Of a stretch of 64,000 bases of DNA, positions 45,144-52,552 are shown piece by piece. Where the stretch lies: contig CAKQXZ010000004.1 of the NCBI GenBank assembly GCA_934292955.1, positions 1-64,000 of the forward strand, written 5' to 3'. Origin of the DNA: an uncultured Clostridia bacterium. Its GTDB lineage: Bacteria > Bacillota_A > Clostridia > Christensenellales > Borkfalkiaceae. The notes under the pieces were generated by a model that saw only the letters and a list, made by a program, of their open reading frames with translations, had not been told where the DNA came from and made no database searches. Both the position numbers and the translations under genes were made by a program. Each line of letters begins with the position of its first letter. Position 1 is the stretch's first letter.

Positions 45144-45183
45144 AAGAAAGTCAAGGCATCCGCCTTGGCTTTCTTGCTTTTTT
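45144..45183 (+). terminator. Strong intrinsic terminator after module 2
   Basis: AAGAAAGTCAAGG (45144-45156) pairs with CCTTGGCTTTCTT (45163-45175), one G-U pair, and ends in GCTTTTTTT. Confidence 0.92.
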
Positions 45184-45186
45184 CCA

Positions 45187-45547
45187 CCCGTCATCCTGAG
45201 ATTGGCTCGCTTGCTCGGCTTACGAAGGATCCAGGCGTTAGCCGCACGTTTTATAATGTTCGGGCGCGGTGTTATAAGTAATGCGGCACTGCGTGCCTGG
45301 ATGTTTCGACTCCGCTGCGCTGCGCTCAACATGACGAGTAGGGCGTTGGGGGGAAGGCAAGATTTGACTTGTGTTAAGATTGTTCGTGGCGCGGCGCTGG
45401 GGTAATGCGGTGCAAGCACCTAGATCCTTCGTAGGTAGGTTAGGCGGGCGCGTCTCAGGATGACCAAGGAGCCGGGCGCTGTAAGTAATGCGGCACTGCG
45501 TGCCCGGATGTTTCGACTACGCAACTACGCTTAACATGACGAGTAGG
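45187..45547. repeat. Cluster of GGATCCTTCG/CTCAGGATGAC-type repeats
   Basis: Same modules as at 40710: GTCATCCTGAGATTGGCTCG, GAAGGATCCAGGCGTTAGCC, GCACTGCGTGCCTGGATG, AAGATTTGACTTGTGTTAAG, GCAAGCACCTAGATCCTTCG, CTCAACATGACGAG, some present twice. No gene; short open frames here are by-products of the repeats. Confidence 0.85.
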
Positions 45548-45619
45548 GCGTTGTAAAACATGGCAAAAAAATAAAAGGGTTCGCAAAACTTACGGGTGAG
45601 CGAATCCTTTTTTAAGAAT

Positions 45620-46909
45620 TTAATTTTTCAATGCGGTGATGGGGATCACGAAAACGCCGTCGGGGCGGATATATGCAGCATTGCTTAATCCGCATATGAC
45701 GCACAGAACGGAAGGGGCGTTCCCGCCGTCGGTGATGATTTTGTTGCGTATATCGATAAGGCTTTCGGCGGCTTTGTCGATTTGGTTTGCACCGAGTTTT
45801 ATTTCGAAAGCACACCAGCGACCGTCTTTAAGTTCGATAACGGCGTCGATTTCTTTGTTGGCATAGTCCTGATAGTGGAATAATTGCCCGCCGAAGGATT
45901 CTGCGTAAATTCGGAGATCTCTTTCGCAGAGTGCTTCAAAAAGGAAGCCGAAAGTTTCAAGGTCGTTGATAAGCCTGTTCGGCGTTGCTTTCAATAGGGC
46001 GCAGGTCAGCGACGGGTCGCAGAAATGGAGTTTTTCGGCTTGTTTTATGCGAACGGAAGATCTGATATTGGAAGAGAATGGCTTTTGATTGTCGAGAATG
46101 AAGAGCCGATCGAAGATATCCAGATAGGTTGCGACGGTGTCGTAGTCGACGGTTTCAGCATCGATATCTTTAATGTCGGACGCGAGTTTCTTTTTGGTTG
46201 CGGTTGTGCTTTCGTTTCTTGCAAGGGAGCGCAACAACAGGCGCATTTTGTCGGCGTCGTACTTTTTGCCGTCGATTCGCTGTGCGTCGTCAGACAAAAT
46301 TGTTTCGATATACGATTCGGAGATTAACTGAGCGTTTTCGACGGGCAGACCTATTGCACCGGGAAAGCCGCCGCGGACGATATAGTTTGCAAGATCGAGC
46401 AGGTCGACTTCGCCGGTTAACTGCATTGCGAGATTGCCGCCGCATAAGTCTTTCAACGAGATTTTGCCGCTTGAATCGCCTGATTCATACAGCGACATTG
46501 TTCGCAGGCGCAGTTTGCCGATGCGCCCCGCGCCGCTATGCACGCGGTTTTCTTTCTTTTTAGGCGTCGACGAACCCGTTAAAATGAACTGCCCCTTTTT
46601 GCCGCGGCGATCTACGGCGTAGCGGACGGCGTCCCAAATGGAGTCGACTTCCTGCCATTCGTCGATCAATCGCGGTGTTTCGCCTTCAAGAATAATCGAC
46701 GGAGACATTTCTGCAAGCCGTCTGTTCTGAAAATTGTTTGAAGAATCGGCGATCAGAAATTCGCTGTTCGCGTGATACGATGAAATCCATGTTTTTCCGC
46801 ACCATTTCGGGCCTTCTATGCACACCGCGCCGAATGTTTCAAGATATCGTTGAACTTGCTCGTCCATTATTCTCGGTTTGTATGTTTCTTTATCGGCAAT
46901 TTTGTTCAT
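45620..46909 (-). CDS. AAA+ ATPase with DUF4143 domain
   Basis: 429 residues. N-terminal AAA (ATPase_14) domain with Walker A GPKWCGKTW, Walker B-like PRLIDEWQEV and sensor FILTGSSTP; C-terminal DUF4143 with FLFEALCERDLRIYAESF and a nuclease-like end YANKEIDAVIELKDGRWCAF with EIKLGANQ. Such proteins are common, patchy in distribution and of unknown function. AAGGAAAATATCCAC precedes the ATG. It stands alone between repeat clusters, and three 23-bp tandem repeats lie upstream. Confidence 0.88.
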   Translation of the reverse strand: MNKIADKETYKPRIMDEQVQRYLETFGAVCIEGPKWCGKTWISSYHANSEFLIADSSNNFQNRRLAEMSPSIILEGETPRLIDEWQEVDSIWDAVRYAVDRRGKKGQFILTGSSTPKKKENRVHSGAGRIGKLRLRTMSLYESGDSSGKISLKDLCGGNLAMQLTGEVDLLDLANYIVRGGFPGAIGLPVENAQLISESYIETILSDDAQRIDGKKYDADKMRLLLRSLARNESTTATKKKLASDIKDIDAETVDYDTVATYLDIFDRLFILDNQKPFSSNIRSSVRIKQAEKLHFCDPSLTCALLKATPNRLINDLETFGFLFEALCERDLRIYAESFGGQLFHYQDYANKEIDAVIELKDGRWCAFEIKLGANQIDKAAESLIDIRNKIITDGGNAPSVLCVICGLSNAAYIRPDGVFVIPITALKN

Positions 46910-46928
46910 GTGGATATTTTCCTTTTTC

Positions 46929-46970
46929 TTAGTGATAGGGAATTGTCAGGGATAAGGAATGGAATCCCTA
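46929..46970. mobile_element. Solo end of the MITE family
   Basis: TTAGTGATAGGGAAT ... GGGATAAGGAATGGAATCCC then TA. It matches the ends of the 5431-5720 MITE (TTAGTGAT...GAATGGAATCCC-TA) with a small internal duplication. It lies about 20 bases upstream of the DUF4143 gene. Confidence 0.6.
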
Positions 46971-47010
46971 TGTGTTTATTATATTACTTTTTTTGTAAAT
47001 TTGCAAACGT

Positions 47011-47075
47011 ATTCGGCATGATTTTGATTTTTCATTCGGCATGATTTCGGGTTTTTGTTCGGCATGATTTTTTAA
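47011..47075. repeat. Three 23-bp tandem repeats (TTCGGCATGATTT)
   Basis: TTCGGCATGATTT recurs with starts near 47012, 47035 and 47058, each followed by a T-rich spacer. A period of 23 bases, about two helical turns, suggests protein binding sites upstream of the DUF4143 ATPase gene. Confidence 0.7.
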
Positions 47076-47094
47076 GGCGCTATTTTTAGTGGGT

Positions 47095-47570
47095 TGCTTG
47101 CGGCGTTGTAGGTAATGCGGCACTGTGTGCCCGGATGTTTCGACTTCGCTGCGCTACGCTCAACATGACGAGTAGCGCGTTGGGGTGATGTTTTCCGTCA
47201 TCCTGAGATTGGCTCGCTTGCTCGGCTTACGAAGGATCCAGGCGTTAGCCGCATAGAACTAATATTGCGCCCGTATTAGTTTTTTTAAGTCCTCATCCGT
47301 CTTTTGCTCGCAGGCTCGCAAAATCCACCTTCCCCAAGGGGGGAAGGCAAGATTTGACTTGTGTTAAAATTGTTCGGGGCGGGGCGCTAGCGAAGGCTTA
47401 AAAGGTTGGCGAATTATTGAAATATGCGGTGCAAGCACCTAGATCCTTCGGCTACGCTCAGGATGACATAGGGCGGGGCGTTGTAGGTAATGCGGTGCTG
47501 CGTGCCCGGATGTTTCGACTTCGCTGCGCTACGCTCAACATGACGAGTAGCGCGTTGGGGTGTTGTTTTT
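47095..47570. repeat. Cluster of dispersed repeats of both families
   Basis: Contains GCACTGTGTGCCCGGATG with CTCAACATGACGAG (twice), GTCATCCTGAGATTGGCTCG with GGATCCAGGCGTTAGCC, the CTCATCCGTCTTTTGCTCGC family shared with 41365, GCTAGCGAAGGCTTAAAAGG and GCAAGCACCTAGATCCTTCG. Noncoding. Confidence 0.85.
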
Positions 47571-47683
47571 TTCGGGGGCAAATAATGAAATCCTATTGAG
47601 AATTTTTGTAGAATTCTACAATTTTTCTCAGTAGACGGTAACAAAACCTGCGCGGCGTACCTTTCAGCAAATAATTAAACCGC

Positions 47684-47713
47684 TTGACTTTAATAAAATA
47701 AATCGGGTATAAT
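47684..47713 (+). promoter_or_regulatory. Promoter of the DUF3791/DUF3990 cassette
   Basis: TTGACT (47684-47689), 18 bases, TATAAT (47708-47713). About 70 bases of leader follow before the first ATG. Confidence 0.8.
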
Positions 47714-47790
47714 ATAAACATAAAAGCGACGGCGGGGCAAAAACGCGCGTTTTTAAGAGTTTTCAGGAAGAAATTCAGGGGCTGAATTAA

Positions 47791-47991
47791 ATGAGTAAAC
47801 TGTCGTTTATATCTTTTTGTGTGGAGTATTATGCCGAACACGTTAATAAAACAAGCGATGAAGTGTATAAAATATTCAAAAAAGAGAAACTGCTCGATTT
47901 GCTCGAAACCGATTATGAAGATTTGCACGGAATGAGCATGGAATATCTTATGCAAATGTTTGACGAATATCTTAAAGGGGATAAAAAATGA
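47791..47991 (+). CDS. DUF3791 protein, candidate antitoxin
   Basis: 66 residues: SFISFCVEYYAEHVNKTSDE, then VYKIFKKEKLLDLLETDYED and LHGMSMEYLM, the DUF3791 pattern of a short helical protein. In many genomes DUF3791 genes sit directly next to DUF3990 genes; here the stop overlaps the DUF3990 start by four bases. This arrangement fits an antitoxin placed before its toxin, but that function is inferred, not shown. Confidence 0.8.
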   Translation: MSKLSFISFCVEYYAEHVNKTSDEVYKIFKKEKLLDLLETDYEDLHGMSMEYLMQMFDEYLKGDKK

Positions 47992-48485
47992 TAGTTTTTC
48001 ACGGAACCACGCTTGAAATTCGCAAGCCCCGGATTATAGAAAGCGAAATCGGCAGAGATTTCGGCTTTGCGTTCTACACGACCGATATCGAAGAACAGGC
48101 CGTTCGTTGGGCAGTCCGCCGCGCGAAAATATTAAATCGAAAAAGCGATATAAGGCACCATGCGATCGTTAATGTTTACGAGTGGTCGCAATCGCGAACG
48201 CTGAACGAAAAACATTTCGACGGCGCGTCTATGGAATGGCTCGAAATGGTTGTTAAATGCCGTAGCGACGTTAATTTCAAGCACGATTACGATATAGTTT
48301 GCGGAAAAATCGCCAATGATAACGTAGGCGAAACTGTTTCTTACGTTATGCAGGGCATTATGCGTAAAGAAGACGCTATAGAACGGCTTAAATTCGAAAA
48401 AATCAATAATCAGATAGCGTTCTGCACCGAAAAGGCGTTAAATCAGTTGAAATTTATTAAAAGTTTCGAAGCGGAAACGGAATAA
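47988..48485 (+). CDS. DUF3990 protein, candidate ADP-ribosyltransferase toxin
   Basis: 165 residues. DUF3990 is placed in the ADP-ribosyltransferase superfamily. FHGTTLEIRKPRI gives the His of the first motif, RDFGFAFYTTDIEEQAVRWA the second, and YDIVCGKIANDNV is the typical family block. AAAGGGGATAAAA precedes the ATG. Two DUF3791 genes flank it in one operon. If active it would modify a protein or nucleic acid target using NAD; the target is unknown. Confidence 0.82.
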   Translation: MIVFHGTTLEIRKPRIIESEIGRDFGFAFYTTDIEEQAVRWAVRRAKILNRKSDIRHHAIVNVYEWSQSRTLNEKHFDGASMEWLEMVVKCRSDVNFKHDYDIVCGKIANDNVGETVSYVMQGIMRKEDAIERLKFEKINNQIAFCTEKALNQLKFIKSFEAETE

Positions 48486-48503
48486 TATAAGGGGGGTAAT
48501 GTA

Positions 48504-48722
48504 ATGTCGCACGCAACGGTAAGAGCAACGATTTTGCCCGAAATCGTCGGGTTGATTTGCAAAAACAACAAAGTTTCCGAAATGAAAGCGTTGGATATGT
48601 TCTATAGTTCGGCTACGGGCGCGAATTTCGCAGACGATAATACAGGCTTGTACGGGCAATCTCCGCTATATATTTATGGATTGTTCGAAAACGAAATGAA
48701 AAAAAATATGAATAATGATTAG
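48504..48722 (+). CDS. Second DUF3791-like protein, candidate antitoxin
   Basis: 72 residues: TILPEIVGLICKNNKVSEMK then ALDMFYSSATGANFADDNTG and LYGQSPLYIYGLFENEM, the longer DUF3791 form. It starts 19 bases after the DUF3990 gene with AAGGGGGGTAATGTA as ribosome binding site. Together the three genes form antitoxin-toxin-antitoxin. The two DUF3791 copies differ greatly in sequence. Confidence 0.75.
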   Translation: MSHATVRATILPEIVGLICKNNKVSEMKALDMFYSSATGANFADDNTGLYGQSPLYIYGLFENEMKKNMNND

Positions 48723-48750
48723 CACCGATTTTTTGGTTAATCAGTGTTTT

Positions 48751-48796
48751 AGAAGAGATTTTTGTCCCGCGGGGCATTTTTCTCTTCTATTTTTTT
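48751..48796 (+). terminator. Intrinsic terminator after the DUF3791 cassette
   Basis: AGAAGAGA (48751-48758) pairs with TCTCTTCT (48781-48788); an inner CCCGCGGG adds to the stem; T7 follows. Confidence 0.85.
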
Positions 48797-48802
48797 GTTT
48801 TA

Positions 48803-48882
48803 TGGGGCGTTGGGGGGGGTAATGCGAGATTTGACTTGTGTTAAGATTTCTCGGGTCGCGGCGCTGGGGGAATGCGGAAAGG
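48803..48882. repeat. Partial dispersed repeat
   Basis: GGGCGTTGGGGGGGGTAATG then GATTTGACTTGTGTTAAGAT, also found at 45360 and 47349. It ends just before the PBP stop. Confidence 0.7.
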
Positions 48883-48908
48883 AAAAAGTTTGGCGGAAAT
48901 ATAAAGCA

Positions 48909-51089
48909 CTAATCGTCGGACCAGTCGCCGCGGTCGGCAAAGTTTTGCTTTTCGCCGACGTAGACTTCCGCTATAAAGACCTTTTTGCCGTAATGCTTAC
49001 CGCTTTTGCACTCGGTATAGGGCAGAATGTAGTATGAATATCGCCCGTCTTTGACGTTTTTGTCGGCAAAAAGATTGTCCTGCGTGTCGGCAATGACCGT
49101 TTCGCCTGCGGAAGTCGCGCGGATTATTTCTACGCTCGTTGCCGAGTTTTTATTGAAAGTCAGATATATCGTGTTGCCGTCCTTTTTGATTTCGGCGTTG
49201 ACTTCTGGGGCGGTGAACGCGGATGAATAGTCTTTGGGCGCGTAATCTTTTATAAAAAGCGATTCGAAACAATATTTGTCGGGCTGGTCGTCGGGCGCGA
49301 GAAGTATTTTGCCGTCTTCGTATGACAACTTGCATATTCTTTCTTTAACGCAGTTCTCCGACGTTTTTATGTCGGCGGGGCTGTGTTTTTCATATAGTTT
49401 TTCTAATATCTCAACCGTTTCTCTTGCCGCAACGCCGCCTGTGACGTCACACGGCATAATTCCGCTTTTGGCGCGCAATCCCACGCCGATAATGTCTTCT
49501 GACGTGTAGCAGACGGTTATGGCGTCCGTATTGCCGTTTTTGGTGCCGTTGGTTCCCGTTTTTGCGTAAAGTTCGAAATCGAACCCCGACAAGGCTTTCG
49601 CCGTGCCGCTTTTAACGCATTCTTTAAGGCAATCGTTTATAAGATCGGCGGTGCCGCTTTTGAAAACTTCGGTGCCGTTTTCGGGTGCCGTATATGCCGA
49701 TAATCGACCTATACGCACACTTTTTATAAATCTCGGCGGGTAAAAAACGCCGTCGTTTGTAAAAACCGTATAGGCGGCGCACAGGTCGGTGAACTTAATT
49801 CCGTGCGTGAAACCGCCGAGCGCGACGTTGAGCGTTTTTTCGTTTATATCGATGCCCGCTTTGCGCATATAGTCAAGGCATTTTTCTGCGCCGGTGCCGT
49901 CGAAAATTCTGACGGCGGGAACGTTAAGGCTTTTTGCAAGGCAATTTTTTACCGACGTGTAGCCGTAATACACGTTGCCGTAGTTTTGCGGACTGTAACC
50001 GCCGAAATCGCATGGCGAATCGTCTATTTCGGTTGCGGGAGAGATAAGCCCTTCGCTGAACGCGGGCGCGTAAACAAGCAGCGGTTTTATGGCGGAACCG
50101 GGCATGCAATCGACGTTGCCCATAGGGAAAACCGCAGCCTTGATTTGACCCGTATGTGTGGCTATAAGTCCGTTTTTACATATTTTGCCATCGGTTTCGT
50201 TGTCTTCGGTAAGAGAAGAAAGGGTGGCTTGCGCGGCTTTATCGAAATAGGTGTAGACTTCGACGGGGCGGGTATCGTAAGGGGAAAATCCGAGCGTGTA
50301 AAGTTCGTCTTTGGCGAGCGAAAAATAGTCGCATGGCTCGCTTTTTACCGCTATAATTTGTTCGTTTACGGCGGCTTTATATGCGCTTTCGTCTATTAAA
50401 CTTTGCTCTTTCATAAGGCGCAGAACGAGATTTTTTCTTTGTTCGCACTTTTCGGCGGTCGGGTTGTAGTTGGCGGGTGATTTAACCGTGGCGGCGAGCG
50501 CGGCGGACTGGGCAAGCGAAAGGTCGGTCGCAGATTTCGAAAAGTAGCCGACGGCGGCGTTTTCTATGCCGTAAAGACCGTTGCCGAAGTAAATTCCGTT
50601 GAGATAAAAGCCGAGAATTTCGTCTTTATCGTACTTTTTTTCAAGTTCTATGGCAAGGCGCATTTCTTTGAGTTTGCGCGCGAAAGTCTTTTCGTTCGAC
50701 AAATGAGTGTTTTTTACGAGTTGCTGGCTTATGGTCGAGCCGCCCTGACTGAAAGATCGGCTTGTAACGTCGCTTGCGGCGGCGCGCATAAGGGCGCGGA
50801 AATCTATTCCGTTATGCGAATAAAACCGCTTGTCTTCAACGGCGATAAAGGCGTTTTTTACATACTCGGGAAGGTCTGACAGATTTGCCGTTTTGTTGGA
50901 ATAATCGACCGATAGGGGCACTTTTTGATTTTCGCAGTCGTAAAAAACGACCGTCTTGCCGGACGCGGTAAGTTTGTTTTTATCCAGCCGGACGTCATTG
51001 GTTATAATCAAAAAAACGCAGATTGCGATCAAGACCGCCGCGGCAAGCAGACCCGTTATAAGAAAAAATCGCTTGAAAAAAGTTCTCAT
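48909..51089 (-). CDS. Bifunctional class A penicillin-binding protein
   Basis: Polymerises and cross-links peptidoglycan outside the membrane. The product is 726 residues from ATG 51089; the frame extends to a TTG at 51161 without a site. It has an N-terminal anchor (FFLITGLLAAAVLIAICVFL), a GT51 domain (AFIAVEDKRFYSHNGIDFRA, QGGSTISQQLVKN, GFYLNGIYFGNG) and a transpeptidase with PGSAIKP (SxxK), SLN and KTGT. The C-terminus looks like a fibronectin-type extension. Two antisense copies of the ATAATCGAC element lie inside. A TATAAT nine bases before ATG 51089 leaves almost no leader. Confidence 0.93.
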   Translation of the reverse strand: MRTFFKRFFLITGLLAAAVLIAICVFLIITNDVRLDKNKLTASGKTVVFYDCENQKVPLSVDYSNKTANLSDLPEYVKNAFIAVEDKRFYSHNGIDFRALMRAAASDVTSRSFSQGGSTISQQLVKNTHLSNEKTFARKLKEMRLAIELEKKYDKDEILGFYLNGIYFGNGLYGIENAAVGYFSKSATDLSLAQSAALAATVKSPANYNPTAEKCEQRKNLVLRLMKEQSLIDESAYKAAVNEQIIAVKSEPCDYFSLAKDELYTLGFSPYDTRPVEVYTYFDKAAQATLSSLTEDNETDGKICKNGLIATHTGQIKAAVFPMGNVDCMPGSAIKPLLVYAPAFSEGLISPATEIDDSPCDFGGYSPQNYGNVYYGYTSVKNCLAKSLNVPAVRIFDGTGAEKCLDYMRKAGIDINEKTLNVALGGFTHGIKFTDLCAAYTVFTNDGVFYPPRFIKSVRIGRLSAYTAPENGTEVFKSGTADLINDCLKECVKSGTAKALSGFDFELYAKTGTNGTKNGNTDAITVCYTSEDIIGVGLRAKSGIMPCDVTGGVAARETVEILEKLYEKHSPADIKTSENCVKERICKLSYEDGKILLAPDDQPDKYCFESLFIKDYAPKDYSSAFTAPEVNAEIKKDGNTIYLTFNKNSATSVEIIRATSAGETVIADTQDNLFADKNVKDGRYSYYILPYTECKSGKHYGKKVFIAEVYVGEKQNFADRGDWSDD
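49700..49714 (+). repeat. ATAATCGACYTATAG element, copy 11 (inside PBP gene, antisense)
   Basis: ATAATCGACCTATAC in TATATGCCG...GCACACTTTTTATA; flanks match the intergenic copies. It encodes part of RIGRLSAYTAP between transpeptidase motifs. Confidence 0.8.
50901..50915 (+). repeat. ATAATCGACYTATAG element, copy 12 (inside PBP gene, antisense)
   Basis: ATAATCGACCGATAG followed by GGGCACTTTTTG. It lies in the segment encoding the region after the membrane anchor. Confidence 0.7.
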
Positions 51090-51143
51090 ATCGCTTGTAT
51101 TATAATTATTATCTAAAATATTATTCGCAATCGGGGTTTTTTC

Positions 51144-51172
51144 TTGAAAATAACGGCGCAATCATGTATAAT
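51144..51172 (+). promoter_or_regulatory. Promoter of miaB
   Basis: TTGAAA (51144-51149), 17 bases, TATAAT (51167-51172). The expected +1 (about 51179) is only three bases before ATG 51182. Confidence 0.8.
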
Positions 51173-51181
51173 TACATGTAT

Positions 51182-52495
51182 ATGAAGACCTATTATATAC
51201 GCACATACGGCTGTCAGATGAATCTGCACGAGTCGGAAAAACTTGCAGGCTTACTTGAAAACGCGGGCTATACCTTAGCGAACGAACCCGAATCGGCGGA
51301 CATTATTCTGTTCGTCACCTGTTGCATACGCGAAAACGCCGAACAGAAGGTTTACGGACATATAGGCGCACTTAAGCAATACAAAGCGGAAAACCCCGAC
51401 GTGGTTATAGCCGTCGGCGGGTGTATGACTCAGCAGAAGAGCGCAGCCGAAAAACTTAAACAGAAGTTCCCGTTCGTGGACGTGATTTTCGGCACGCACA
51501 ATCTTTGCGATTTTATGCGTCTTCTGGAAGAAAAGAGCGGACGGAAGAAAACGCTTATAGAAATTACCGAAGACGACTGCGAAAGCGAAAATACGCCGAT
51601 GACGAGAAGCAGTTTTCCCAATGCCTGGGTAAACGTTATTTACGGGTGCAATAACTTTTGTACATACTGCATCGTGCCGTACGTCCGCGGGCGCGAAAGG
51701 TCGAGAACTATTCCCGACGTGGTTGCCGAAGTCAAGCAACTGGTTGACAGCGGGTATAAAGAAATTACCTTGCTCGGACAGAACGTGAATTCTTACGGCA
51801 ACGATCTGAAAGACGGCGGGGATTTTGCCGATCTTCTGGACGCGATAGGGCGCGAAGTCAAGGGCAAATATCGCCTGCGCTTTATGTCGAGCCACCCGAA
51901 AGACCTGACCGAACGGCTTGTTGCGGCGATGGCGCGTAACGAAAACGTGTGCCATCTTGTTCATTTGCCGTTGCAGTCGGGCAGTAACGACGTGTTAAAA
52001 CGCATGAACCGCCGTTACACGCGCGAAGACTATATGGCGAAAATCGATTTGATTAAGAAATTTATGCCCGATTGCGCCGTTTCTACCGACGTTATGGTCG
52101 GATTCCCGGGAGAAAGCGAGCAGGATTTTCGCGATACGCTGGATATTATGGAAAAAGCCGATTTTGCTTCGGCGTTTATGTTTGTGTATTCGCGCCGCGG
52201 CGGAACGCCCGCAGACAAGATGCCCGATCAGATTCCCGAAGAAGTTTCGAAGGCGCGCATAATGGAAATGGTTGCCGCGCAGAACGCAAGGACTGCCGAA
52301 CATTCGGCGGCGTATAAGGGCAGAACGATTGAAATTCTGTGCGAAGACTTCGACGAAAAGCGCGGAATGTATCTCGGGCGCGACGAGTACGGCAGAATGG
52401 GATACTTCAAATCGGATAAGGACGAGCGCGGAAATTTCGTCAACGTGAAAGTTACCGATACGAACGGCATTTCGTTGTACTGCGAAAAAATCTGA
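51182..52495 (+). CDS. miaB: tRNA-2-methylthio-N6-dimethylallyladenosine synthase MiaB
   Basis: Methylthiolates i6A37 in tRNAs. The product is 437 residues from ATG 51182: UPF0004 domain (YYIRTYGCQMNLHESEKLAG, VTCCIRENAEQKVYGHIG, VGGCMTQQ), radical SAM cluster CNNFCTYCIVPYVRGRE and TRAM domain. The frame extends upstream to 51095 but has no site; the promoter puts +1 almost at the ATG, so translation may be leaderless. It heads miaB-mutS-mutL. The substrate maker miaA, often nearby in Firmicutes, is not in the window. Confidence 0.95.
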   Translation: MKTYYIRTYGCQMNLHESEKLAGLLENAGYTLANEPESADIILFVTCCIRENAEQKVYGHIGALKQYKAENPDVVIAVGGCMTQQKSAAEKLKQKFPFVDVIFGTHNLCDFMRLLEEKSGRKKTLIEITEDDCESENTPMTRSSFPNAWVNVIYGCNNFCTYCIVPYVRGRERSRTIPDVVAEVKQLVDSGYKEITLLGQNVNSYGNDLKDGGDFADLLDAIGREVKGKYRLRFMSSHPKDLTERLVAAMARNENVCHLVHLPLQSGSNDVLKRMNRRYTREDYMAKIDLIKKFMPDCAVSTDVMVGFPGESEQDFRDTLDIMEKADFASAFMFVYSRRGGTPADKMPDQIPEEVSKARIMEMVAAQNARTAEHSAAYKGRTIEILCEDFDEKRGMYLGRDEYGRMGYFKSDKDERGNFVNVKVTDTNGISLYCEKI

Positions 52496-52552
52496 TTATT
52501 CCGGCAAGGCATGCCGACGATTACCGATCGGATAAAACCGCAAAGGTGAAAA

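Noticed and set aside
45105..45419. 104-codon minus-strand frame and similar frames at 45202 and 47414
   Set aside because: Products such as VMLSAAQRSRNIQ are well-known artefacts of the CTCAGGATGAC-type repeat, not genes.
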